A program made the position numbers and the translations under genes. A DNA stretch of 8,963 nucleotides from Clostridia bacterium (GTDB lineage: Bacteria; Bacillota; Clostridia; Christensenellales; Borkfalkiaceae), in the NCBI GenBank assembly GCA_029054485.1, contig JAIDFD010000030.1, forward strand, positions 1 through 8,963, read 5' to 3'. The notes below the pieces were generated by a model. The model was not told where the DNA came from. It did not search any database and saw only the letters and a list, made by a program, of their open reading frames with translations. Below, one piece after another: positions 1 to 6,720 of this stretch; positions within the stretch are counted from its first letter, which is position 1, and each line of letters starts with the position of its first letter.

Positions 1-1831
1 CCGTTACGTCGGCGGGATTTACGCCGTAAATTCTGCCAGCCTGACCGAGAGTGAGGGGGCGCACGCGTTTAAGCTGTTCGCGCGCCTCTATTCTCAGTCC
101 GTTTATCTTATCGTAATCGATATCGGGCGGAATGGGACGCTGTTCAAGCTTTTTCGCCTTTTCAATCTGCTGTGCGTTTTTCTTCAAGTAACCCTCGTAC
201 TTTACCGTGGCTTCAGCGGATTTCAAAATTTCACGCGGTATGCCGTTGAGAATATCAAAACTTCCGCAAATGTCAAATAGGGAAGCTCCGCGCCGTATCA
301 GGTCGGCGTAAGTTGCGCATGTCGTACCCTCGATATTCCGCGAGGTCATAAATTCCTGCAATTTCGCTCTGTCTTTTATCCGTTCGTTCAAAGCGTTCAG
401 CGTGCCTTCAAACGAATTTTTCCGCTCTTCAAACCGTTTGCGCCTTTCAGCGGTGTAGAGGGGCGTATCCGCGATTTTCGGCGTCAGTCTGAAATCGGCG
501 GTGTCCTGCCTCAGACAAATTCTGTACTCCGCGCGGGAGGTCATTATGCGGTATGGTTCTTCCGTGCCCTTGGTTGTCAAATCATCTATCAAAACGCCTA
601 TATACGCCTCGTCGCGACCGAGTATAAAGGGTGGCTTTTTCAAAATTTTAAACGCCGCGTTAATGCCTGCAATAAGTCCCTGAGCGGCGGCTTCTTCATA
701 GCCCGAAGTGCCGTTAATCTGTCCCGCCGAGTACAGCCCCGAAATTTTTTTGTATTCCAAAGTGGGGTACAAATCGAGAGAATCTATACAGTCGTACTCT
801 ATCGCATAGGCGTAACGCATAATGTCGCAGTTTTCAAGCCCTTCAACCGAGCGGTACATTTCTCTTTGTACCTCGTGCGGCATTGAAGAGGACATTCCCT
901 GAACGTAAATTTCGTTGGTGTCAACGCCCTCGGGTTCCAAAAATATCTGGTGCCGCTCTTTGTCGGCAAAGCGCACGACTTTTGTTTCGATAGAGGGGCA
1001 GTACCTCGGTCCCGCCGATTTTATATCTCCGTTGTAGAGGGGCGAGCGGTCAAGATTTTTTAAAATAGCTTCGTGTGTGTGCGCGTTGGTGTACGCGAGG
1101 TGGCACACGGCGGTATTTTCAGAGGGGGTTTCGTTTAAGAACGAGAATGCGGGAACGCCGCTTTCGCCCTCCTGCAACGAGCATTTTGAAAAATCCACCG
1201 TCCGCCCATCGAGTCTTGCGGGGGTGCCCGTTTTAAACCGCCTTATCTTAAAGCCGAGCTTTATAAGACTTTCCGTAAGTTTTGTTGCGGGCGCAAAGCC
1301 CGAAGGTCCGCTCTTTTGCCGTACTTCGCCCGTGACTGTTTCGGCGTTAAGATAAACGCCCGTTGCGATAATCACGGCTTTTGCCTCGATTACGCCGCCG
1401 TATGTCGTTAAAACTCCCGTAACTTTTCCGTCTTTTGTAAGAATTTCCGCCGCCTCGCCCTGAATTATTCTGAGGTTTTCGGTGTTTTCTATAGTGCGTT
1501 TCATTTCGCGGTGGTAAGCGTTTTTGTCGCACTGGCAGCGCAGGGATTGGACGGCTTCACCCTTGCCCTCGTTCAGCATACGCATCTGTATTGCGGTCTT
1601 GTCGGCGTTTACGCCCATTTCGCCGCCCAGCGCGTCTATTTCTCGGACGAGGTGTCCCTTGCCTGTGCCGCCGATTGAAGGATTGCACGCCATAAAAGCT
1701 ATGCTGTCCAAATTCAAGGTCAACATACAGGTTTTAAGGTTGAGCCTAGCGCAAACGAGCGCGGCTTCGCACCCCGCATGTCCCGCGCCGATTACGGCAA
1801 TATCAAATTTTCCCTCTGAAAAATTTTGCAT
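1..1831 (-). CDS. mnmG: tRNA uridine-5-carboxymethylaminomethyl modification enzyme MnmG (GidA), 3' end cut by window edge
   Basis: MnmG is the FAD-dependent partner of MnmE; together they add the (carboxymethyl)aminomethyl group to uridine 34 of certain tRNAs in the cytoplasm. The reading frame is open for 610 codons from the ATG at 1831 to the window edge. Visible landmarks are the FAD-binding GAGHAG at residues 15-20, ACNPSIGGTGKGHL with the conserved cysteine at about residue 49, KTGTPARLDGR, GPRYCPSIETK with the second conserved cysteine, and INGTSGYEEAAAQG in the C-terminal FAD region. The frame ends at GRIYGVNPADVT, which in the family lies roughly 15-20 residues before the C-terminus, so only the tail is missing. 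The start is chosen because the FAD motif follows at the usual distance; its ribosome site is weak (AGAG about 5 bases upstream). It lies 64 bp downstream of dnaA on the same strand and may share its transcript. mnmE, the usual neighbour, is not in view. Confidence 0.97.
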   Translation of the reverse strand, partial: MQNFSEGKFDIAVIGAGHAGCEAALVCARLNLKTCMLTLNLDSIAFMACNPSIGGTGKGHLVREIDALGGEMGVNADKTAIQMRMLNEGKGEAVQSLRCQCDKNAYHREMKRTIENTENLRIIQGEAAEILTKDGKVTGVLTTYGGVIEAKAVIIATGVYLNAETVTGEVRQKSGPSGFAPATKLTESLIKLGFKIRRFKTGTPARLDGRTVDFSKCSLQEGESGVPAFSFLNETPSENTAVCHLAYTNAHTHEAILKNLDRSPLYNGDIKSAGPRYCPSIETKVVRFADKERHQIFLEPEGVDTNEIYVQGMSSSMPHEVQREMYRSVEGLENCDIMRYAYAIEYDCIDSLDLYPTLEYKKISGLYSAGQINGTSGYEEAAAQGLIAGINAAFKILKKPPFILGRDEAYIGVLIDDLTTKGTEEPYRIMTSRAEYRICLRQDTADFRLTPKIADTPLYTAERRKRFEERKNSFEGTLNALNERIKDRAKLQEFMTSRNIEGTTCATYADLIRRGASLFDICGSFDILNGIPREILKSAEATVKYEGYLKKNAQQIEKAKKLEQRPIPPDIDYDKINGLRIEAREQLKRVRPLTLGQAGRIYGVNPADVT

Positions 1832-1848
1832 GTATCTCTGTATAATTT

Positions 1849-1874
1849 TATTGCCCGATTTTATTCGGGCAATA
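1849..1874 (-). other. 10-bp hairpin in the dnaA-mnmG spacer
   Basis: A perfect inverted repeat, TATTGCCCGA and TCGGGCAATA, with a 6-base loop lies between the dnaA stop and the mnmG start. It ends 17 bases before the mnmG ATG. Neither strand has a run of T after the stem (the minus-strand sequence continues AAATTATAC), so it does not look like a standard intrinsic terminator. In a dnaA-mnmG transcript it would form a stem just upstream of the mnmG ribosome binding region, where it could limit read-through, protect an mRNA end after processing, or affect translation. These roles are inference. Confidence 0.55.
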
Positions 1875-1895
1875 GTATAAATATCTGATTGAAGT

Positions 1896-3242
1896 TTATT
1901 TTTTCAAAATTATGTTTTTAATGTCATCGACGTCTTTCGCGATTTTGTCGTTCACGCGGAGCATTTCATCGACCTTGTCGCGCGAGTACAAAATGGTTGT
2001 ATGGTCGCGCCCGCCAAGCTCTTTTCCGATAGAAACGAGGGGGAGGGATAAAAGTTCGCACATAAGATAACAACAAATCTGGCGGGGGATAACGATTTCC
2101 TTTTTCTTGCTTTTGCCGAGTATGTCGTTTTTGGAAATACGGTAAAAGCCCGTAACCGCCGAAATAACGCTGTCCGCCGTAATCTCTTCCTTGCCCTCGG
2201 AAACCGCCTCGTTCATCGCGTTGCGCGCAAGCTCAACAGATATGGGTTCTTCGTGCAGTTTTGAAGCGAATATAACTTTTGTCAGCCTGCCTTCAAGTGT
2301 TCTTACGTCGTCGCCCGAATCCTGCGCGAGGAAAGTCAGAACGTCGTCCGGAACAAGGCATTTCTTTTCATAAGACTTGCGCTTTAAAATCGCAATCTTG
2401 GTCTCGAAGTTGGGGGGGAGTATATCGAACAGAAGTCCGCCCGAAAAGCGCGTTCTGAGTCGTTCTTCCAAAGCCGTAAGTTCTTTGGGGTGGTGGTCGG
2501 AAGAAATGACTATCTGCTTGCCCTTTGAAACCAATTCGTTAAAGGTGTGGAAAAACTCTTCCTGAACAGCCTTTTTATTTTCAATGAACTGAATATCATC
2601 GATAATAAGAACGTCCGCGTTGCGGTAGTATTGCCGTAAGCGTATGCTCTTGTCCCTTGCATCGGGACCGCGGCTCGTAAACATAGTGTCGATAATTTCG
2701 TTTACGAACTGTTCGCTGGTTACGTAAATTACCTTTGAGTTTGGCTTGTCCTTGATTACCTTATTTGCAATCGCCTGAATTAAATGCGTTTTACCGAGAC
2801 CCGTTCCGCCGTAAATGAAAAGGGGGTTATAAGTGCCCGCGGGATCGTTTGCAACCGAGAGAGCCGCAGCGTAGACAAATTCGTTGTTTTTACCTACGAC
2901 AAAGCTGTCAAAGGTGAATTTGGGGTCAACGTTTGCGGGGGGAGTATAACCGCCTTCATCGGGCGCATTGTAAGCCCAGCCGTCGCTGCCTTCAACCCTG
3001 AGTCTGAAATCGGTCAACCCGACGTCGGCTTTGATAATCGCTTCACGCATCTTTTCGGCAAGGGTGCCCGTAATATGCTTGGCAAAACTTTCCGTGGGGG
3101 TTTCAAGCACTATAAACCTGCCGTCTATGTCAACGGGCACCAGCTTTTCGATATAAGTGGTGTAGTTGATATGCGTGACAAGCTCCTGCATTTTTTCCTT
3201 GATGGGATTGTATAAAAAGTCGAAATTCCCCTTTTCTGCCAT
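1896..3242 (-). CDS. dnaA: chromosomal replication initiator protein DnaA
   Basis: DnaA is the AAA+ ATPase that binds DnaA boxes and opens the replication origin. The protein is 448 residues, a normal length. Domain I is at about 1-85, followed by a short linker to about 108. The AAA+ domain has Walker A GGTGLGKT (145-152), Walker B IIDDIQF (213-219), a sensor 1 segment ISSD (246-249) and DVRTLEG (312-318). Domain IV carries the DNA-binding signature GGRDHTTILY (410-419). The frame extends 31 codons further upstream to 3335, but those residues are hydrophobic and low-complexity and match no DnaA, so the ATG at 3242 (MAEKGNFDF) is preferred. An odd point is about seven extra residues between NEIIDTM (182-188) and RQYYRNADV (203-211) compared with E. 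coli and B. subtilis DnaA as recalled. The gene diverges from recF and precedes mnmG; dnaN is not adjacent. Confidence 0.98.
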   Translation of the reverse strand: MAEKGNFDFLYNPIKEKMQELVTHINYTTYIEKLVPVDIDGRFIVLETPTESFAKHITGTLAEKMREAIIKADVGLTDFRLRVEGSDGWAYNAPDEGGYTPPANVDPKFTFDSFVVGKNNEFVYAAALSVANDPAGTYNPLFIYGGTGLGKTHLIQAIANKVIKDKPNSKVIYVTSEQFVNEIIDTMFTSRGPDARDKSIRLRQYYRNADVLIIDDIQFIENKKAVQEEFFHTFNELVSKGKQIVISSDHHPKELTALEERLRTRFSGGLLFDILPPNFETKIAILKRKSYEKKCLVPDDVLTFLAQDSGDDVRTLEGRLTKVIFASKLHEEPISVELARNAMNEAVSEGKEEITADSVISAVTGFYRISKNDILGKSKKKEIVIPRQICCYLMCELLSLPLVSIGKELGGRDHTTILYSRDKVDEMLRVNDKIAKDVDDIKNIILKK

Positions 3243-3257
3243 AATAAAAGCCGTTAA

Positions 3258-3263
3258 TCCTTT
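3258..3263 (-). promoter_or_regulatory. Possible dnaA ribosome binding site with long spacing
   Basis: AAAGGA on the minus strand is the only Shine-Dalgarno-like sequence upstream of the dnaA ATG at 3242. It lies 15 bases from the start, clearly longer than the usual 5-9. No ATG, GTG or TTG in frame lies closer to it. Either dnaA is weakly initiated or the site is not used. It overlaps the proposed -35 of the recF promoter on the other strand. Confidence 0.35.
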
Positions 3264-3289
3264 GAGTTTTAAAAAAATTTTGTTATAAT
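3262..3289 (+). promoter_or_regulatory. Candidate promoter for the recF operon
   Basis: The -35 candidate TTGAGT (3262-3267) and the -10 TATAAT (3284-3289) are separated by 16 bases, and a TG one base upstream of the -10 makes it an extended -10 (TGTTATAAT). Transcription would begin near 3296 and leave a leader of about 70 bases before recF. It lies close to the dnaA start, so divergent polymerases or a bound regulator could affect both genes. Confidence 0.5.
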
Positions 3290-3367
3290 AGTAACAGCGG
3301 AATATAAAATTTCGCTTAAAACAATTATAATACAAATTGCGATTAAAATAAAGTGTTTTTAAGATAA

Positions 3368-4453
3368 ATGCGGATAAAAAATTTAAAATTAAAAAATTTC
3401 AGAAATTACGAAAACGAAAGTATAACCTTCGGCGAAGGGCTTAACGTTCTTTTCGGCAAAAACGCGCAGGGCAAGACAAATTGTGCCGAGGCGGTGTTTT
3501 ACCTCTGTACGGGCACCTCGCCACGTTGCAGACGCGAAAAACAGCTTATCCGCCACGGCTGCGACTGCGCCGAAATTTCCGCCGTTGCCGAGGGTAAGTA
3601 CGGCGAAATAGAAATATCCGCAAAAATAACCGAGAGCGGGAGAGAAGTTAAAATAAACGGCAACAAAATCACCCGCAACGCGGACATATTGGGAAATATT
3701 TACAGCGTTTTCTTTTCTCCGCACGAGCTTAGGTTAATTCAGGACGGACCGGACGAGCGGCGCAGGTTTTTAAACGTATCAATCTCCCAGCTTTCACGCC
3801 CGTACTATATTGCACTTATGCGATATAACAAAATTTTGGAACAGCGCAACAACCTTTTAAAGAACAGGGATTTGTCTTTGGTCTACGAAACTCTGCCAGT
3901 CTGGGACGAACAGCTTTGCAAATACGCGGCGGTAATCGCTTCCAAGCGCGCCGAATTTGTCGAGATGCTTTCGCCCGTGGCGGCAGAAATTCACTCCTAT
4001 CTGACAGACGGCGCCGAACAGCTTGAAGTCAAACCCGAAAAAAAATACAAGGGCGATGAAAAACAGCTTTCCGAAAGGCTTTTTGCCGAGCTTTCCGCAA
4101 ACTACGACAGGGATATAAGACTGGGCTTTACCGCGTCCGGACCGCACAGGGACGATCTGGATATAATAATAGACGGAACGGACGCTAAGAATTTTGCCTC
4201 GCAGGGGCAGACGAGGACGGCGGCTCTCGCTATAAAACTTGCCGAAGTGGAAATTTTCAAAGAACTTTCAGGCGAGTACCCCGTGCTTGTTTTGGACGAC
4301 GTTATGAGCGAGCTGGATTTGCCAAGAAGAAAAAAACTCGTCGGGCGCACTCAGGGCTTGCAGACCGTGCTGACCTGCACCCACGCCGAGCGCGTATTGT
4401 ACGGCAAGGAAACGCATAAAATAAAGGTGGAGGGCGGCAAGATAAAGCAATGA
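3368..4453 (+). CDS. recF: DNA replication and repair protein RecF
   Basis: RecF is an SMC-like ATPase that, with RecO and RecR, helps load RecA at gaps in damaged DNA and at stalled forks. The 361-residue length is normal for the family. Visible motifs are Walker A GKNAQGKT (30-37), GPHRDD (258-263), the ABC signature SQGQTRT (278-284) and Walker B VLVLDD (306-311) followed by MSELD. All ATPase elements are present. The ATG at 3368 gives the expected N-terminus (MRIKNLKLKNFRNY), though no good ribosome binding site precedes it. The gene opens a plus-strand operon; its stop overlaps the next start by four bases. In many Firmicutes recF follows dnaN, but here it stands first and diverges from dnaA, with no dnaN or yaaA-like gene before it. 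Confidence 0.97.
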   Translation: MRIKNLKLKNFRNYENESITFGEGLNVLFGKNAQGKTNCAEAVFYLCTGTSPRCRREKQLIRHGCDCAEISAVAEGKYGEIEISAKITESGREVKINGNKITRNADILGNIYSVFFSPHELRLIQDGPDERRRFLNVSISQLSRPYYIALMRYNKILEQRNNLLKNRDLSLVYETLPVWDEQLCKYAAVIASKRAEFVEMLSPVAAEIHSYLTDGAEQLEVKPEKKYKGDEKQLSERLFAELSANYDRDIRLGFTASGPHRDDLDIIIDGTDAKNFASQGQTRTAALAIKLAEVEIFKELSGEYPVLVLDDVMSELDLPRRKKLVGRTQGLQTVLTCTHAERVLYGKETHKIKVEGGKIKQ

Positions 4454-5274
4454 GGGCGGATTTACACGTTCATTCATATTATTCGGACGGACTTTTATCC
4501 CCCGAGGAAATAGCAAAATCCGCCGCCGCAAACGGCGTTGAAGTTATTGCTTTGACCGATCACGACAATATGCTCGGATGCGGCGGGGCGGCAAAGGCTT
4601 GCGCCGCGCGCGGCATAAAGTTTGTCGAAGGGATTGAAATTTCCGCCTACGAGGGAATAACAAAAATTCACACCCTCGGCTACGGGCTTGACAAAGACTG
4701 TACGGTTTATAAAAGCTTTTCAAAAGAGCTTATCGCGGGCGCGGCACTCCGCGCGGAAGAAATAATTTACAAGCTGAACAAAAACGGCGTGCGCCTTTCA
4801 ATGGAAGAGGTCAAAAAAGAGCAACGCGTTAAAGAAACCCCTATTCACGTTATGCACATTGCCTACGCCGCATCGAAAAAGGGATACGGCACGCCGTTCA
4901 ATATCTTTGAAAAATTGCTCGCCTGGGGCAAACCCGCTTATTCAAACCTTGCAAGACCCACCCCCGAACGCGCGGTGGAAGTTATCAAAGCCTGCGGCGG
5001 TTTTTCGTCTTTGGCGCACCCCGGCAGAATATCTTTGTCTAAGGACGAGCTTATAAAACTTATAAAAAGAATGAAAGCTTGCGGGCTTGACGGGATAGAA
5101 GCGGTGTATTCTGCGCATACTGCTATTGAGACGGCATACTATAAGGAGACGGCAAACGCCTTGCACCTTTTAGTTACGGGCGGTTCCGATACCCACTATC
5201 CGAGCGGAAACAGAAAAATCGGCACCCCCGTATTCTATGCGGACGGGGCGCTTGCGGAAAAACTTAAGATTTGA
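4450..5274 (+). CDS. PHP-domain metal-dependent phosphoesterase, RNase AM/TrpH (YciV)-like
   Basis: This is a PHP-domain hydrolase, a cytoplasmic family that uses a cluster of two or three metal ions to cleave phosphoester bonds. Metal-binding residues are visible in DLHVHSYYSDG (H6, H8, D13), LTDHDN (D37, H38), EGIEIS (E63), H74, HVMHIA (133-138), AHPGR (H190) and GGSDTHYP (D247, H249). The 274-residue length fits the RNase AM/TrpH branch, whose characterised members degrade 3',5'-nucleoside bisphosphates or trim RNA 5' ends. In the HxxHIA segment a valine stands where relatives commonly have arginine before PHIA or GHFA, so the substrate is uncertain. Translation probably couples to recF through an ATGA overlap; a GGAGG-like stretch lies too far upstream to serve alone. 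The end overlaps the next gene by four bases. Confidence 0.9.
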   Translation: MRADLHVHSYYSDGLLSPEEIAKSAAANGVEVIALTDHDNMLGCGGAAKACAARGIKFVEGIEISAYEGITKIHTLGYGLDKDCTVYKSFSKELIAGAALRAEEIIYKLNKNGVRLSMEEVKKEQRVKETPIHVMHIAYAASKKGYGTPFNIFEKLLAWGKPAYSNLARPTPERAVEVIKACGGFSSLAHPGRISLSKDELIKLIKRMKACGLDGIEAVYSAHTAIETAYYKETANALHLLVTGGSDTHYPSGNRKIGTPVFYADGALAEKLKI

Positions 5275-6554
5275 AAAAAACGAGTATTTTAAAGTTAAAT
5301 ATCCTTATTTTAGCGCCCGCCTTTTCGGCGGGCTTAATTTTTTTCGGTTGCGGATTTTTCAACCGCGTGCCGTCCGGCGTGGACATCAACGGAATAGAGG
5401 TTGGCGGCAAATCCAGAAAACAAGCCGTGGCGCTCGTCCGCGAAGAAATAGAAGAAGAGCTTAAACAAAAAAAGCTTACCGTAACAGGCAACAAACAAAT
5501 ATACAGTTTTACTTATCCCGAAATAAGCTATAAGGACGATTTGCAAAATATTGTAAAATCGGTAAAAAAGGGCGGAAGCTATACCGCGAATGTTTGCTAT
5601 TATCTCAACGGTCTTAACGAAACTGTTGATATCATCTGCAATAACGAAAGTTTTGAAAAGGTAGAGCCCTACGCAATTTTCAACTCTAACGGCGCGCCGT
5701 TCACCTATTGCGCGGGCTCGGACGGACGCACGGCGGACAAAAACAAACTTATAAACGATATAAATAGCTCGCTTTCGGGCGGGTTCGAAGAGGTGCGTGT
5801 TAATGTCAAAACTGTAAAACGGCAGACTGATTTAAGACAGATAAGATACGACACGCGCAAGCTTTCAACTTACGTTACTTATTTCGACGGCGGAAATGAA
5901 ACCCGCTCGCACAATATCCGCCTTGCCGCCGAAAAAATTAACGGCAGTATTTTAAAGAGCGGCGAAACTTTTTCATTCAACGGCACGGTCGGCGAGCGCA
6001 CTGCGGAAAGGGGCTTTCAATCCGCAAAGATTATTGAAAAAGGCGAGTTCGTCGAGGGTATCGGCGGCGGAGTCTGTCAGGTAAGCACAACCCTTTACAA
6101 CGCGGCGCTTCTCTGCGGCTGTGAAATTTGCGAGTATCACCCGCACTCGCTTTCGGTGAGCTACGTTCCGCCGTCTTTCGACGCAATGGTGAGCGGAAAT
6201 TATTTTGATTTGAAATTTAAAAATGTAACAACCACAACTTTATATATACGCGCGCGCATGGGAAAAAACTTTGTCGCCTTTGATATTTACGGCAGGGGCG
6301 ACGGCAACGAGTACGCTTACGAGTCAGAAGTGACGGGCACAATTCCCGCGCCGGAAGAAGTTACAGAGGACAGCGCGCTTGTCAAGGATGGCAGGGACGG
6401 CACGGAAAGCGTGGGCTATCTTACCGTCAAGCGCAAAGGCTTGGTAATAAAAAGAAAGCTTATCCGCCGCGACAAATACGCGCCGATAAAAAAAATAGTT
6501 TTATCTTCCGATACGGCAGAAGAAGAGGTAGATAAAAATGAAACCGCCCAATAA
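5271..6554 (+). CDS. VanW-family protein with membrane anchor and peptidoglycan-binding-like region
   Basis: The 427-residue protein starts at a TTG overlapping the previous stop (TTGA). Residues 2-8 are basic, followed by a hydrophobic stretch at about 9-30 that looks like a signal anchor. Cys27 in IFFGC is a poor lipobox, so a lipoprotein is possible but unproven. Residues about 35-170 resemble the PG_binding_4 type of extracellular domain. The VanW core is at about 213-340, with GETFSFN (231-237), GGGVCQVSTTLYNA (265-278) and HPHS (290-293). The C-terminal 345-412 segment, ending in DKYAPIKKIVL, resembles a small G5-like beta domain. VanW proteins are named after a gene in vanB-type clusters, but their biochemical role is unsettled; a cell-wall function outside the membrane is likely. 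No other van genes are present, so this is not evidence of glycopeptide resistance. Confidence 0.88.
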   Translation: MKKTSILKLNILILAPAFSAGLIFFGCGFFNRVPSGVDINGIEVGGKSRKQAVALVREEIEEELKQKKLTVTGNKQIYSFTYPEISYKDDLQNIVKSVKKGGSYTANVCYYLNGLNETVDIICNNESFEKVEPYAIFNSNGAPFTYCAGSDGRTADKNKLINDINSSLSGGFEEVRVNVKTVKRQTDLRQIRYDTRKLSTYVTYFDGGNETRSHNIRLAAEKINGSILKSGETFSFNGTVGERTAERGFQSAKIIEKGEFVEGIGGGVCQVSTTLYNAALLCGCEICEYHPHSLSVSYVPPSFDAMVSGNYFDLKFKNVTTTTLYIRARMGKNFVAFDIYGRGDGNEYAYESEVTGTIPAPEEVTEDSALVKDGRDGTESVGYLTVKRKGLVIKRKLIRRDKYAPIKKIVLSSDTAEEEVDKNETAQ

Positions 6555-6594
6555 AATTTTTATGTACCTATTAAGGTATATCTGCCACAAATAA
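6538..6594 (+). CDS. Possible 18-residue small ORF overlapping the vanW-like gene end
   Basis: An ATG at 6538 lies inside the last codons of the VanW-family gene in another frame, with GAGG at 6525-6528 nine bases upstream. It encodes 18 residues, MKPPNKIFMYLLRYICHK. The arrangement copies the overlapping starts seen elsewhere in this operon. Its length is within chance expectation and no family is recognised, so it is offered only as a candidate. Confidence 0.13.
   Translation: MKPPNKIFMYLLRYICHK
6562..6581. repeat. Imperfect palindrome ATGTACCT-ATTA-AGGTATAT
   Basis: Two 8-base arms are complementary except for one G:T pair, around a 4-base ATTA centre. It lies 8 bases after the VanW-family stop and directly upstream of the CTGCCA of the next promoter candidate. 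It could be a weak RNA hairpin at the operon end or an operator for a dimeric regulator. No T-run follows, so it is not a terminator. Confidence 0.4.
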
Positions 6595-6611
6595 ATTTTA
6601 ACTGTTATAAT
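6582..6611 (+). promoter_or_regulatory. Candidate extended -10 promoter upstream of a possible small RNA
   Basis: TATAAT at 6606-6611 is preceded by TG and one base (TGTTATAAT), an extended -10. CTGCCA at 6582-6587, 18 bases upstream, matches TTGACA at four of six positions. Transcription would begin near 6618. No gene starts soon after it, and a strong terminator lies about 150 bases downstream, which suggests a short non-coding transcript. Confidence 0.4.
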
Positions 6612-6619
6612 TGTATTGT

Positions 6620-6647
6620 AAAAAAACTTTTCCCCGATTTCGGGGAA
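6620..6647 (-). terminator. Terminator-like hairpin with T7 tail on the minus strand
   Basis: Read on the minus strand, an 8-bp complementary stem TTCCCCGA/TCGGGGAA (the innermost A:T pair probably opens to give a 4-base loop) is followed by AAG and then seven T residues (6626-6620), the form of an intrinsic terminator. No minus-strand gene ends here, so it would stop antisense transcription before it enters the VanW-family gene. On the plus strand the same hairpin has no T-run directly after it. Confidence 0.4.
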
Positions 6648-6720
6648 TTGAACACAAATTAATTTTTTTACGCTATTATTAAGTTGTTGTCAGGCAATGC
6701 AAGAGGCAACGCATTCCCAT

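Larger units (their letters stand above)
3243..3367. promoter_or_regulatory. Divergent dnaA/recF spacer, AT-rich
   Basis: This 125-bp spacer must hold the start signals for both dnaA (minus) and recF (plus). It is very AT-rich, with runs such as TTTTAAAAAAATTTTG. The plus strand has a good extended -10 element (listed separately). On the minus strand a TATAAT at 3329-3324 is a possible dnaA -10, but no convincing -35 lies 16-18 bases upstream of it. I looked for DnaA boxes (TTATCCACA or close variants) on both strands and found none, and no repeated DnaA-trio run, so the AT-richness alone does not support an origin. Confidence 0.6.

Noticed and set aside
1077..1880. Plus-strand ORFs at 1077-1355 and 1524-1880
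   Set aside because: They lie antisense to mnmG, whose frame is continuous with conserved motifs throughout; the plus-strand products resemble nothing known.
2784..3215. 143-codon plus-strand ORF inside dnaA
   Set aside because: It is fully antisense to conserved DnaA domains I and III, has no ribosome binding site and resembles no family.
3243..3335. Longer dnaA start at 3335
   Set aside because: The 31 extra residues are low-complexity, come from AT-rich spacer sequence and match no DnaA N-terminus; the ATG at 3242 gives a normal length.
3243..3367. Replication origin in the dnaA-recF spacer
   Set aside because: The spacer is AT-rich and next to dnaA, but no DnaA box or close variant and no DnaA-trio repeat was seen on either strand, and 125 bp is short for a Firmicutes origin.
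5271..6554. Vancomycin resistance gene
   Set aside because: VanW-domain proteins are common in Clostridia outside resistance clusters, and no vanA/B ligase, vanH, vanX or vanRS is nearby.
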